From: UTCHB3 sp964531325
GTDB lineage: Bacteria > Bacteroidota > Ignavibacteria > Ignavibacteriales > Ignavibacteriaceae
DNA length: 64,000 nucleotides
Direction of reading: 5' to 3'
Assembly (NCBI GenBank): GCA_964531325.1
Contig: CAZHCW010000020.1
Location: 1-64,000, forward strand
The position numbers and the translations under genes were made by a program. Positions 42,561 through 51,635 of the stretch are shown here, one piece after another. A model generated the notes under the pieces. That model made no database searches and had not been told where the DNA came from. It saw nothing but the letters and a program-made list of their open reading frames with translations. How positions within the stretch are numbered: position 1 is the stretch's first letter; the number at the start of each line of letters is the position of its first letter.

Positions 42561-44221
42561 TATTTTCTCCTCAGGAATGACTTGAAGGAATCCAAATCGT
42601 AGCAATTGATCACTTCTGAACTTTTCATCCCTGCTTTTCTTGCAACTTTAATTCCGTATCTGACATTGCTCAATTGAGTTGTTGAATGTGCATCAGGATT
42701 TATACTAAAAATACAATTTTTGTCTCGCGCTTGAAATATCCTTCTCCAGTCAAGATCAAGACGATAAGCGGATGCATTAATTTCAATAGCAACATTATTA
42801 GCACAGCAAGCATCGATAATTTTATCAAAATCAGCTTCGAATTCCGGCCGTTCAAGCAATATTCTTCCACTTGGATGTCCCAATACATCAGTATGAGGGT
42901 TTTCCACTGCCCTGATAATTCTTGCCGTCATTTCATCCTTGTCAAGTGAGAATCTTGAATGTATTGAAGCAACAACAAAATCAAAATTTTTCAAAAAGTC
43001 ATCACCATAATCGAGGGTACCGTCTCTTAATATATCAGCTTCAATTCCATGGAAAATCGTGGTTTTGTGTTCAGTTGCAACTGCTGAAATTACTTCTTTT
43101 TGTTTAAAAACTTTATCTTCCCACATACCACTCGCCTGAAATGAGGCTTTACTGTGGTCACAAACGGCAAAATATTCATAACCCATCGCCAAACCTGCAA
43201 AAATCATTTCAGAAAGAGTATTTGCCCCATCGGAATAATTAGTATGAAAATGAAAACATCCTTTAAAATCTGACATTTTTAGGTCAGAGTTTAAAAACCT
43301 TTCATCATTAACCAATGGAAGAAGTTCTTTTTCCCTCATTTCAGGAGTGATGTAAGGAAGCTTAAACCTTTTGAAAACATCGTGTTCTGAGAACAGTCCT
43401 TTAGTGTTTATATCGTGAATATTGTACTTTTGAACAAATTCCTCTGAACCGGTAGTCCGGTAAAGAGTAAGACAATAATCATTGTTATTTGACTCACAGT
43501 GTACGATAATATTTATCTTGTCGGCAAAACTTGAAGGTATTGAATATTCCAAATCAGGGACATCGAGCAGTGTTCTTAACTCGAACAAAACTGATTCAGG
43601 CTCTTCAGTCATTATCACAAATTCAAGTTTGGAAATAACTTCCATATTCCTTCGGTATTCACCTGTCACAGAAAATTCTTCTACCTCCGGAAATGCAGCA
43701 AATATACCGAGTATCTCATCGACCAGGATTCCAGCAACATCCAATCGTATAAAGTTTTGATTCTGTTTATAAAGTCTTATACTTTCTATTAGTTTCTCAG
43801 CGGAAGCATCAGTGAAACCTTTAACTTTTGTTATTTCCCCGGAAGTGCAAAAATTCTCAAGTTTGGAGATATTGGTGATACCAAATTCAAAATATAGTTG
43901 AATGGCTTTTTTAGGTCCAAGCCCCCTTATCTTGTTAATCTCAATCAATCCTTCAGGAACTTCCGCTTTAATCTCTCGCAAAGCAGTTGAATATCCCAGA
44001 TTAAAATGATCTGCTATCACAGATAATATCCCTTTACCAATCCCCTTCATCTGAGCAAGTCGTCCCGATTCATAGAGTTGTGATAAATCTTCCTGAATCC
44101 CCGAAATAATCGAATAGGCCTTTTTGAATGCACTAATTTTAAATACATTTTCACCCTTCAATTCAAGAAGGTAAGTGATTTCATCTATTATCGCGAGTAT
44201 TTGTTGTTTGTCGTCGTTCAT
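42560..44221 (-). CDS. PolX-like protein with PHP domain, polymerase site degenerate
   Basis: A 553-residue protein laid out as PolX: N-terminal 8-kDa/HhH region (about 1-150, with GIGKGILSVI and IRGLGPKKAIQLY), a palm-like domain (160-300), and a C-terminal PHP domain (about 325-553). The PHP metal motifs are intact: HFHTNYSDG, DHS, GIEADI, SIHSR, GHPSGR, NPDAHS. In the palm, the polymerase motif expected as GSxRR-x6-DxD reads GEYRR (187-191) then K198-L-E200, so the catalytic aspartates are Lys and Glu. It should therefore act as a PHP nuclease/phosphoesterase and not as a polymerase. Confidence 0.88.
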   Translation of the reverse strand: MNDDKQQILAIIDEITYLLELKGENVFKISAFKKAYSIISGIQEDLSQLYESGRLAQMKGIGKGILSVIADHFNLGYSTALREIKAEVPEGLIEINKIRGLGPKKAIQLYFEFGITNISKLENFCTSGEITKVKGFTDASAEKLIESIRLYKQNQNFIRLDVAGILVDEILGIFAAFPEVEEFSVTGEYRRNMEVISKLEFVIMTEEPESVLFELRTLLDVPDLEYSIPSSFADKINIIVHCESNNNDYCLTLYRTTGSEEFVQKYNIHDINTKGLFSEHDVFKRFKLPYITPEMREKELLPLVNDERFLNSDLKMSDFKGCFHFHTNYSDGANTLSEMIFAGLAMGYEYFAVCDHSKASFQASGMWEDKVFKQKEVISAVATEHKTTIFHGIEADILRDGTLDYGDDFLKNFDFVVASIHSRFSLDKDEMTARIIRAVENPHTDVLGHPSGRILLERPEFEADFDKIIDACCANNVAIEINASAYRLDLDWRRIFQARDKNCIFSINPDAHSTTQLSNVRYGIKVARKAGMKSSEVINCYDLDSFKSFLRRK

Positions 44222-44820
44222 AATAATGGTAAAAATTTAAAAAATAAAAGCGTGTTTAATATACCAAAAAATGCACCAAAAAATAACTGCCCGGGGGTGT
44301 GACATTTGAGTTCAAATCTTGCCCACGCAAGTACACCAATAACAGGCAATAACATCAATCCCCACCATCCAAAAATGAAAATAAAAGTACCTGTTAACCC
44401 ACCTGCGCCCATCGTGTGAGCACTGATTTTCCAAAAAAGGTTTACAAAAAAGAGGAACAGCAGATTAAGAAGGTATATAATGAATAAAATTCTTGTTTCA
44501 TCGGCAAATTGAAACCACGGAATGAACAGATAACCTGTTAAAATTATTGCAGCAAAAACGAGATATGGCATGTGTCTTTCGTTTCTGTTACGGGCATCTG
44601 CATCAGCAATATTCCCTTTTTTCAAAAACAACACAAAGACCAGTACAGGGAAAACAACTGTAAACAGTGAAGTATATAAAAGGGAAGTTAATCGATGATC
44701 AAGATTTGATTCAAAAAAAAAGATGACAGCGATAAAAGAGATGAGATTTACGACCGGGGGGAGGAACAGATATGAAATTATTCTGGCAAGACGCTCCTGA
44801 TTGATCGAGAATCCATTCAT
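44218..44820 (-). CDS. PAP2-like integral membrane protein
   Basis: A 200-residue protein with five or six membrane segments. Motif 2 of lipid phosphatases is represented by KISAHTMGAGG (usual PSGH) and motif 3 by ARFELKCHTPGQLFFG (usual SRxxxxxHxxxD), so a histidine is kept in each but the motif 3 Asp is Gln. Small PAP2-like proteins of this kind are common in Bacteroidota and their activity is not proven. It overlaps polX-like (4 bases) and dus (4 bases). Confidence 0.75.
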   Translation of the reverse strand: MNGFSINQERLARIISYLFLPPVVNLISFIAVIFFFESNLDHRLTSLLYTSLFTVVFPVLVFVLFLKKGNIADADARNRNERHMPYLVFAAIILTGYLFIPWFQFADETRILFIIYLLNLLFLFFVNLFWKISAHTMGAGGLTGTFIFIFGWWGLMLLPVIGVLAWARFELKCHTPGQLFFGAFFGILNTLLFFKFLPLL

Positions 44821-45827
44821 CTTGGTTCCTGGTGCACATTTGCGTAGGCATGCTCCAAAGTCGATAAATATTTTTGATAGCCCAAAAGGAGATCTTCCAC
44901 CTGAGTATATTCGAGTAATTTCATCAATTCGACTCTGATACTTCCGGCATTCGACAAACCTTTTAAGTAACCGGAATAATATTTTCTCTGCTCAAGAATA
45001 GCCCGTCTTTCTCCTTTGACTGTTGTCGCAAGTTCAAGATGACGCAGGCATACTCTAATTCGTTCTGTGAAAGGGATTTCCATATCGATTGGCAAGCCCT
45101 CGAGCAATCTTTTGGCATCTTTGAATATCCACGGGTAACCGATGGCACCACGAGCTATCATTACGGCATCAGCATTTGTTTGAGTGAAGGCATCAACCAC
45201 ATCCTGTGCTGTCATTACATTACCGTTAAGGGCAACAGGAATCGAAACAACCTCTTTAACGCGGTTTATCCAATCCCAGTCAGCATCCCCTTTGTGACCC
45301 ATACTCCGGGTGCGGCAATGCACAGTTAAGGCTTTAACGCCCACATCTTCCAATCTTTTTGCTATCTCGAGAATGTTGATGTTTTCATGATCCCAACCGA
45401 TTCTGGTTTTAACAGTGACCGGAAGTTCAACGGCATCAACAACTGCCTTAACAAGCCGTTGCATGTTTTCAGGGTCTTTTAACATCCCGGCACCTGCACC
45501 ACATGCTACAACTCCTTTAATCCAACATCCTGCATTAATGTCAATTAATTCAGGTTGGAGCTCTTCAGCAATTTTTGCGGCATCAACCATCGATTCGAGT
45601 CGGCCACCATAAATCTGGATACCTACAGGTCTTTCTTCATTGATAATTTTCAGCTTCCTGTGCGTTTTTTCATTCTTACGGACTATCCCCTCGGCATTCA
45701 CAAATTCGGTGTAAACAACATCAGCACCCAGCTCACGGCATACCAGCCTGTATGAGATGTCAGTAACATCCTCCATGGGAGCGAGTAACAGTGCCTTCTC
45801 TTTTGCGATCGGTCCAACTCTAAACAT
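44817..45827 (-). CDS. dusB: tRNA-dihydrouridine synthase (DusB-like)
   Basis: A 336-residue FMN TIM-barrel enzyme reducing uridine to dihydrouridine in tRNA. LAPMEDVTDISYRLVCRELGADVVYTEF marks the N-terminus (split around the FMN site), IQIYGG, DINAGCWIKGVVACGAGAGML holds the catalytic cysteine in GCWIKG (commonly GCPVKK), KTRIGWD and IARGAIGYPWIF follow. The N-terminus has no fis neighbour as in E. coli. It overlaps the MFS gene by 8 bases and the PAP2-like gene by 4. Confidence 0.93.
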   Translation of the reverse strand: MFRVGPIAKEKALLLAPMEDVTDISYRLVCRELGADVVYTEFVNAEGIVRKNEKTHRKLKIINEERPVGIQIYGGRLESMVDAAKIAEELQPELIDINAGCWIKGVVACGAGAGMLKDPENMQRLVKAVVDAVELPVTVKTRIGWDHENINILEIAKRLEDVGVKALTVHCRTRSMGHKGDADWDWINRVKEVVSIPVALNGNVMTAQDVVDAFTQTNADAVMIARGAIGYPWIFKDAKRLLEGLPIDMEIPFTERIRVCLRHLELATTVKGERRAILEQRKYYSGYLKGLSNAGSIRVELMKLLEYTQVEDLLLGYQKYLSTLEHAYANVHQEPR

Positions 45828-47016
45828 GACTTATCTTTGGCTTGATGTAGATGTTAAAATTTTTATAGCAATAAAGAAGGAGTGTCCCTGAAACAACTGC
45901 ACCGGTGAAAAATGGGATCTGGTATCCCAAATACTGAAAAGCGAACCCTCCCCACAGTGGTCCCAAAACGCGTGCAAATGAAGAAAGTGACTGATTTAAC
46001 CCCAAAACCATCCCTTGTTCAGCTTCAGATGCAACCTGAGAAATCAGGCTTAACAGAATCGGTTGAAGCGCACCTGTTCCCACTGACATCAATCCAAGAA
46101 TGAGACTCATTAACAGAAAAGTTGATCCATACGGGATCAAAGCCAATCCCAATGCAAGACTCGAAAAACCGATGATTAGTAATTGAAGCTGCGTAAACAT
46201 TTTTGTGAGTTTACCCATCAAAAAGCCCTGCATAATAGCCGAAACTATCCCCATGATGCCAAAAAGCATACCGTTATCAAAATCGGTATAACCAAATTGC
46301 TGACTACCGAGAATTGCAAAAGTTCCATAAATATTTGCGACTGAAAAAGTAAGGAAAAAAGTAAGTGTGATAACAAAAAGCGATGATTTTTGTTGAAATA
46401 CTGCTGTGAAGGCTTTGATGTCAAATAATTTTCTGGCTTTTTGAGTAACATTGCCTGCGAGAGTTTTTAAGGATTCAGGCAGGTAAAAGTAACTTAAAAT
46501 AAATGCGAGTATCGAAAAGGAGGCAGATGCAAACCCGGTTACTTCATATCCAAATTTGGAAAAGATTCCGCCTAACATGGGACCAAACACAAAACCCAAT
46601 CCAAAAGCCACACCAATAAGACCCATACCTTTTGCCCGTTCCTGAACTGTAGTAACATCTGCAATATAAGCCTGAGCCACACCTATGCTGCTACCTCCTA
46701 TCCCGGCGATTACTCTTGATAGAATCAACATCCAAAAGGAATGTGTAAATGCAAAAACCACATAACCAGCTGCATTTAATAGCAGACTTATTAAAATAAT
46801 ATTTCGTCTGCCAAATCTGTCGGAGAGTGATCCAAATAATGGATTAAACAAAAACTGGGTTAACGAATAGATTGCAACAACGATCCCTACAGAACTTTCA
46901 TTCATGTTTAACACATTTACTGCAAAAGTCGGAAGAATAGGGATTAATATTCCGAATCCAAGCAGATCAATGAATACTACAAGAAAAATGAGAGTCAGGG
47001 GGAGATTTTTTTTCAT
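45820..47016 (-). CDS. MFS drug/metabolite transporter (TCR/Tet-like)
   Basis: A 398-residue inner-membrane transporter with 12 predicted helices. The start at 47016 (MKKNLPLTLIFLVVFIDLLG) fits family N-termini; upstream codons to 47061 run into the terminator and are unlikely. Motif A reads GSLSDRFGRRNIIL, and the second half has GKLTKMFTQ in its place; RVIAGIGGSS and GLGFVFGPMLGG are motif B/C-like. It resembles TetA-type antiporters, but the substrate is unknown. A strong terminator lies just upstream, so it has its own promoter or reads through. Confidence 0.85.
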   Translation of the reverse strand: MKKNLPLTLIFLVVFIDLLGFGILIPILPTFAVNVLNMNESSVGIVVAIYSLTQFLFNPLFGSLSDRFGRRNIILISLLLNAAGYVVFAFTHSFWMLILSRVIAGIGGSSIGVAQAYIADVTTVQERAKGMGLIGVAFGLGFVFGPMLGGIFSKFGYEVTGFASASFSILAFILSYFYLPESLKTLAGNVTQKARKLFDIKAFTAVFQQKSSLFVITLTFFLTFSVANIYGTFAILGSQQFGYTDFDNGMLFGIMGIVSAIMQGFLMGKLTKMFTQLQLLIIGFSSLALGLALIPYGSTFLLMSLILGLMSVGTGALQPILLSLISQVASEAEQGMVLGLNQSLSSFARVLGPLWGGFAFQYLGYQIPFFTGAVVSGTLLLYCYKNFNIYIKPKISHV

Positions 47017-47042
47017 TAATTTTCCAAAATACAAAAAGCAAA

Positions 47043-47084
47043 AATACAAAAAAAAAGCCACTCATTAGTTATTTGAGTGGCTTT
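47043..47084 (-). terminator. rho-independent terminator after the histone H1-like gene
   Basis: On the minus strand AAAGCCACTCA (47084-47074) pairs with TGAGTGGCTTT (47064-47054), an 11-bp perfect stem with a 9-base loop, followed by a run of nine T. It ends the Fe-S reductase/histone-like unit before the MFS gene. Confidence 0.92.
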
Positions 47085-47107
47085 ACAATAAGTAAGGATT
47101 TAGAATA

Positions 47108-47293
47108 CTATTCCGGTTTACGACTGTTCTTGACTTCCTGGATTTCTTCACGGAGGTCTTGTGCGCGTTTCTTAAGGTCGCTGAGGCTTTTTCTAATCCT
47201 TGTCCCGGCTGCTGATTGTCCTTTTTCATAGAACTTTTGGAAATCAGCTTCCATATCTTGAACCTGTTTAAGTAACTGATTGAATTTTTCCAT
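47108..47293 (-). CDS. histone H1-like (Hc1-type) small DNA-associated protein
   Basis: A 61-residue helical protein: N-terminal coiled coil (MEKFNQLLKQVQDMEADFQKF), then KGQSAAGTRIRKSLSDLKKRAQDLREEI. The KxxxAAGTRxRK core is the signature of the short Bacteroidota histone H1/Hc1-like proteins, which are small basic nucleoid components; the family here lacks the Lys/Ala-rich tail. About 11 Lys and 6 Arg against a similar number of acidic residues make it only mildly basic. GGAG precedes the ATG by about 10 bases. The DNA-binding role is by family only. Confidence 0.75.
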   Translation of the reverse strand: MEKFNQLLKQVQDMEADFQKFYEKGQSAAGTRIRKSLSDLKKRAQDLREEIQEVKNSRKPE

Positions 47294-47303
47294 ATTGTTG
47301 CTC

Positions 47304-49310
47304 CTATTTTGTTATGGATAAGTGTATATTTTCAAAAACTATTTCGGCGATATCCTTCACCTTTACTTCATCAGATTTTTCTAAAGTCTTCACACCATCG
47401 GTCATCATTGTCATACAGAAGGGGCACGCAGTAGCGATTGTTTCAGCACCCGTTGCGATTGCTTCTTTACTTCTTTCAATATTAATTCTTCCACCTTCGT
47501 TATCTTCCATAAACATTCTGCCACCGCCGGCACCACAACAAAACCCTTTGGATTTGCTTCTCTCCATCTCGACGGGTTGTTTCCCGGTAGATTTTTCGAG
47601 TATTTCTCTTGGAGCATCATAGATATCATTATATCTTCCGATATAACATGAATCATGATATGTTGTGTTTGTCACTAACTCAACCTTAGGGTCAACTTTT
47701 ATCTTGCCGGTTTTAACAAGTTGATCTATCATCTCGGTATGGTGTAACACCTCATACTTGCCACCAAACTGCGGAAACTCGTTTTTTATCGAATTAAAAC
47801 AATGCGGGCATGCGGTAACAACCTTTTTAACTCCGTAACCATTCATGGTTTCGATATTAGCCTGCATAAGTGTTTGTGCAAGATACTCATTTCCAAGTCG
47901 TCTCGCTGTATCACCATTACATTGCTCTTCGCTACCAAGGATTCTGAAATCGATACCGGCTTCCTGCATTATACCTGCAAAGGCTTTCGAGACCTTTTTA
48001 TATCTGTCATCAAATGAACCTGCACAACCTACCCAAAACAGATATTCTGAATTGGAATCTTCAGCCATGGTTTTGATTCCCAGACCCTCTGCCCAGGCTC
48101 CCCTCTCTGATGCAGGGAATGCCCAGGGAGAACCATTATTTTCAAGACTCCTGAAGGTATTATTCAACTCTGACGGGAAATTGGATTCCATCAAAACAAG
48201 ATGACGACGCATATCTACAATAGTACCAACATGCTCTATCATAACGGGACATTCTTGCACACATGCCATACATGTGGTGCACGACCATAATTCAGCTTCC
48301 GATGTGTAGTTGGGTACAAGTGCCTTCTCGAAAAGTTCACCTTCAGTTACTTTTGAGAGAATTAGAGGTCCTTTGTCATTGGTTCTGTCCCTTACATCAG
48401 TTATAATTTTGCGCGGTGAAAGAGGTTTCCCAACTGTATTAGCAGGGCAAACTGATTCACACCTTCCACACTCTGTGCAAGAAAAGCCGTCAAGTAACTG
48501 CTTCCATGTAAACTTTTCAATATCATTAACACCAAAATATTCGGCTTTCTCATCTGCAAGATCCAAAGGAGCCAATTGAGCCCGTTTTTCGAGTGGATTT
48601 GAGAAATAGACATTGGGTACTGAAGTAATTACATGCAAGTGTTTCGAATAAGGAAGGTAGTTCAGGAATGCCAGAACAAGAAATATATGAGTCCACCAAA
48701 ATACTTCATACGGAATAGTGGCTGCTTCACCTGCTTGAAATAATCCTGCCAGATGTCGGGTTATGGGTCGTATTTCCCATTCTGCCTGTATCCCGTTGTT
48801 CATCGCTACATGGGCTGAGTTTTGACCCATCATGGAAACTACAACAAAAAGTATCATGAACAGAATAAATGCAGCATCCTTTTGTCCCTGAGCATCAACC
48901 TCAAGTCTTTTAACTTTTTGTATGAATCTACGGTAAAGAGCAAAAAGGACTGAAAGGATTACCAGGACGCCAAACACATCCTGTGTAATCGTCATTATAC
49001 TAAATAAAGGACCAAGAAAAGCAAAAGTAAACCCGGGGAAAAATCCCTGGATGAACGACTCAACCACAGCCGAGATAAAAAGCACAAACCCCCAGAAAAT
49101 GAGGGCGTGCACTACCCCGGCTACGGGATCTCTGAATAATTTACTCTGTGCAATTGCAATTACAATCACATTCTTAATTCGTAAACCGATATTATCAAAT
49201 CTGTTATCGGGTTTACCGATTTTTAACAGATCCAAAATTCGTTTTCCACTATAAGCGAATAGTGCAAATGCAGAAAGAATTACAATCGTAAAGGCAACGG
49301 TCTTTAACAT
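47304..49310 (-). CDS. membrane-bound Fe-S oxidoreductase (HdrD/FadF-like)
   Basis: A 668-residue protein with an N-terminal NarI-like membrane domain (five or six helices to about residue 250), two 4Fe-4S motifs (CTECGRCESVCP, CTTCMACVQECP, about 285-355) and two cysteine-rich CCG domains (with CPHCFNSIKNEFP and GFCCGAGGGRMF). This is the heterodisulfide-reductase-like architecture of FadF, which probably moves electrons from acyl-CoA dehydrogenase/ETF to the quinone pool. No etfAB genes are in the window, so the partner is unknown. It precedes the histone-like gene by 10 bp. Confidence 0.87.
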   Translation of the reverse strand: MLKTVAFTIVILSAFALFAYSGKRILDLLKIGKPDNRFDNIGLRIKNVIVIAIAQSKLFRDPVAGVVHALIFWGFVLFISAVVESFIQGFFPGFTFAFLGPLFSIMTITQDVFGVLVILSVLFALYRRFIQKVKRLEVDAQGQKDAAFILFMILFVVVSMMGQNSAHVAMNNGIQAEWEIRPITRHLAGLFQAGEAATIPYEVFWWTHIFLVLAFLNYLPYSKHLHVITSVPNVYFSNPLEKRAQLAPLDLADEKAEYFGVNDIEKFTWKQLLDGFSCTECGRCESVCPANTVGKPLSPRKIITDVRDRTNDKGPLILSKVTEGELFEKALVPNYTSEAELWSCTTCMACVQECPVMIEHVGTIVDMRRHLVLMESNFPSELNNTFRSLENNGSPWAFPASERGAWAEGLGIKTMAEDSNSEYLFWVGCAGSFDDRYKKVSKAFAGIMQEAGIDFRILGSEEQCNGDTARRLGNEYLAQTLMQANIETMNGYGVKKVVTACPHCFNSIKNEFPQFGGKYEVLHHTEMIDQLVKTGKIKVDPKVELVTNTTYHDSCYIGRYNDIYDAPREILEKSTGKQPVEMERSKSKGFCCGAGGGRMFMEDNEGGRINIERSKEAIATGAETIATACPFCMTMMTDGVKTLEKSDEVKVKDIAEIVFENIHLSITK

Positions 49311-49325
49311 AAGTCAGACAAGTTT

Positions 49326-49889
49326 CTATTTCTTAAAAGACTTAAAAATCAATGATGCCGCAAAAACTTTCACAACAGTAGAGAGGGAGAATACCACAAC
49401 TCCAAGTTCAAGAGTTTTTATAAATCCGGCATTAATAAAAAGATCGAGATAAAGTGCTCCTGAAATAAGAATCACAGCGTGTGCTGCAAAAAATGTGAAG
49501 ACAGTGGTTAAATAATCGGATTTTCTCTCAATTATTAGACCTGTGAGGTATGCTGCAACCGGAAATGCTAACAGATATCCCCCGGTTGGTCCAAAAAGTC
49601 TTGCAAATCCCGGTGCAAGATCAGGTGACATTGCAAATACCGGTAATCCAGCAACTCCCATCGTTAAATAAGCAATCTGAGCATAAAATCCTTTTCGGGA
49701 ACCGAGCATCGCACCGGATAACACAACAATCATCGACTGAAGAGTAGTCGGAACCGGTTTCATTGGAATTGTAAGTTGAGCTGCAAGTGCCATTAATATG
49801 GCAAAGGAAGCCACACCAAACAATGGTTGTGCAACAACGCGCTCTTTGATGTATGTGTAAATATTCTCTGATCTTGTTATCATTGACAT
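49326..49889 (-). CDS. bioY: biotin transporter BioY (ECF S component)
   Basis: A 187-residue integral membrane protein with six hydrophobic segments, the biotin-binding S component of an ECF transporter. VPTTLQSMIVVLSGAMLGSRKG and GVAGLPVFA...GPTGGYLLAFPVAAYLTG are the diagnostic BioY stretches. ECF ATPases (ecfA, ecfT) are not in the window; some BioY proteins work alone. It lies 15 bp after the Fe-S reductase stop-side neighbour and just upstream of it in transcription, two bases after the hydrolase gene. Confidence 0.92.
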   Translation of the reverse strand: MSMITRSENIYTYIKERVVAQPLFGVASFAILMALAAQLTIPMKPVPTTLQSMIVVLSGAMLGSRKGFYAQIAYLTMGVAGLPVFAMSPDLAPGFARLFGPTGGYLLAFPVAAYLTGLIIERKSDYLTTVFTFFAAHAVILISGALYLDLFINAGFIKTLELGVVVFSLSTVVKVFAASLIFKSFKK

Positions 49890-49890
49890 T

Positions 49891-50724
49891 TTAACCTCTT
49901 ATGTATCTTCTAAAGAATTTATCTGTTTTATTAATTACTAAACTGAATTGCTCTGTTGTCTCTACAGGCGGGTGCACCATATTAAATGTATGGCCCGCTC
50001 TGGGAACAATAAACAACTCAGAATTTTGATTTTTACTGAAAGAGATGATTCGTTCCGAATCTCTAACCGGTACAGTCAGGTCTATTTCGCCATGAACTGC
50101 CAGAACCGGAATCTCGAGTTGTCTTGTCGATTTTTCAATCGAAAGCTTTTCTTCTTTGTTGGTCAATAAATCTTCAAGGAAAGAATAATTCATACTCATT
50201 TCCTGTCCCGTTCGGGTGTTGAGAAAACTGAGTGAGCCTTTTTCTTTCCAATCTTTTTTCTGCCTGTCGGTATATCTGTCAACATACGAAATTGAAGACC
50301 ATACCGCCACAGCACCAAGATTTTTTATTGCAGGTGAAGCAAGAAGCGTTGCCCCTCCCCCCCTGCTGTGTCCAATAATGAATAATTGACCACTAAAATT
50401 ACAAAAATTACCTGATATAATGAAAGAAGATATTTCTTTTAATTCATCAACCTCAAGTGACAAACTGTTTTTCGCAAACTCGGCCAAATCATCAAATTCA
50501 AAACTTCCGGGCGAAACTCCGTTGTGAGAGAAATTAAATGTTATTGAATGATATCCTTTTCCTTCGAAGTAACCGGCAGCCGGAGGGAAAAAACCCCAAT
50601 CTTTGAATCCCTTAAAACCATGTACAAACATGACAACAGGTTTGCTTTCATTCCTGTCGGTGGAGTAAAGATCACAATCAATCTGATTGCCTGCTGAAGT
50701 GGTTATCAAGAAATTATATTTCAT
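49891..50724 (-). CDS. alpha/beta hydrolase (dienelactone hydrolase/peptidase-like)
   Basis: An alpha/beta-hydrolase of 277 residues from the ATG at 50724 (MKYNFLITTSAGNQID). A GTG at 50802 would add a hydrophobic 26-residue stretch with LCSNC that could be a lipoprotein signal, but no ribosome site precedes it. MFVHGFKGFKDW is the oxyanion-hole region, the nucleophile is in GHSRGGG, the acid in HGEIDLTVP, and the histidine in GAGHTFN-like RAGHTFNMVH. Substrate is unknown. It abuts bioY and is divergent from the hisA-like gene. Confidence 0.8.
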   Translation of the reverse strand: MKYNFLITTSAGNQIDCDLYSTDRNESKPVVMFVHGFKGFKDWGFFPPAAGYFEGKGYHSITFNFSHNGVSPGSFEFDDLAEFAKNSLSLEVDELKEISSFIISGNFCNFSGQLFIIGHSRGGGATLLASPAIKNLGAVAVWSSISYVDRYTDRQKKDWKEKGSLSFLNTRTGQEMSMNYSFLEDLLTNKEEKLSIEKSTRQLEIPVLAVHGEIDLTVPVRDSERIISFSKNQNSELFIVPRAGHTFNMVHPPVETTEQFSLVINKTDKFFRRYIRG

Positions 50725-50870
50725 CTTTTCTAAAATGCTACAATTAGAGCATAAAATCAAAATATTTAGTAAAAAAAAGGTGGTAAATGTTAAATATTTC
50801 ACAGAAAAGTGATTTTGAGAATCAATTAATCAAATATTTGTTATTTTAGCATAGTAAATCAATAAATAAT

Positions 50871-51620
50871 ATGGCTTTGTTAGTAATACCATCCATCGAT
50901 GTTAAGAACGGAAAAACGGTCCGAACTGTTCAGGGAATCCCTGAATTAGGCTGTTATGGCTATTGTGATGACCCTCTCGAGATGGCTATGATCTGGAGAA
51001 GTGAGAACGCAAAAATGATCCATGTTGTGGATTTTGACGGTATTGAAGGAGATACAACCCGAAACCACTCACTTATTGCAGATATCTGTTCATCGGTGAT
51101 TATTCCCGTGGAATTTACCGGTGGAGTCAGAACAATTGAAGAAGCTAATCATGCATTTGAGACTGGTGTATCAAGGGTGGTTGTAGCCTCCGTTGTTATT
51201 CAAAACAGAAAAGAATTCTACAAAATTTTCGAAAAATTTGGACCTTCCAAAGTTGTTGTGGGTATCGATGTAATTGAAAATGAAGTTGTAATTAAAGGCA
51301 GAAAAGAAAAAACAGGAATCCATCCTGCAGACCTTGCATCACAACTTGCAGGAATAGGCGTCAACCGATTTATTGTAGCTGATGTTCTGACAAACGGGAT
51401 GCTCAGTGGTCCCAACACCCAACTTTCTAAGATGATAGCTGAGGTTACCGAAAGAAAAGTAACACATTCGGGGGGGATTAGTAATAAAGATGATTTGTTT
51501 AAAGTAAATGATATATCAGCGTCAGGTGTTGATTCTGTAATTATTGGAAGAGCGCTTTACGAAAACAGATTCCCCTGTCAAAAGATATGGCGTATCGCAG
51601 AAGCAGGAATATTCGATTAA
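50871..51620 (+). CDS. HisA-family (beta-alpha)8 isomerase, divergent paralogue
   Basis: A 249-residue TIM-barrel clearly of the HisA family (ProFAR isomerase of histidine synthesis or TrpF-like relatives). The catalytic Asp pair is kept in PSIDVKNG (D9) and GIDVIEN (about D129), and the C-terminal phosphate site IIGRALYENRFPC is normal. However the usual KGW motif reads KGR, the YTD motif reads VAD and the DGT motif reads NGM, and the phosphate motif GGG is EFTGG. It stands outside any his cluster, next to a universal stress protein. It may be a HisA with relaxed or changed specificity. Confidence 0.75.
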   Translation: MALLVIPSIDVKNGKTVRTVQGIPELGCYGYCDDPLEMAMIWRSENAKMIHVVDFDGIEGDTTRNHSLIADICSSVIIPVEFTGGVRTIEEANHAFETGVSRVVVASVVIQNRKEFYKIFEKFGPSKVVVGIDVIENEVVIKGRKEKTGIHPADLASQLAGIGVNRFIVADVLTNGMLSGPNTQLSKMIAEVTERKVTHSGGISNKDDLFKVNDISASGVDSVIIGRALYENRFPCQKIWRIAEAGIFD

Positions 51621-51635
51621 ATATAAGGATTTGTC

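Noticed and set aside
45820..47061. Assignment of the MFS transporter as a tetracycline-resistance determinant
   Set aside because: Motif A is general to drug:proton antiporters and no mobile-element or resistance context is seen; the substrate is left open.
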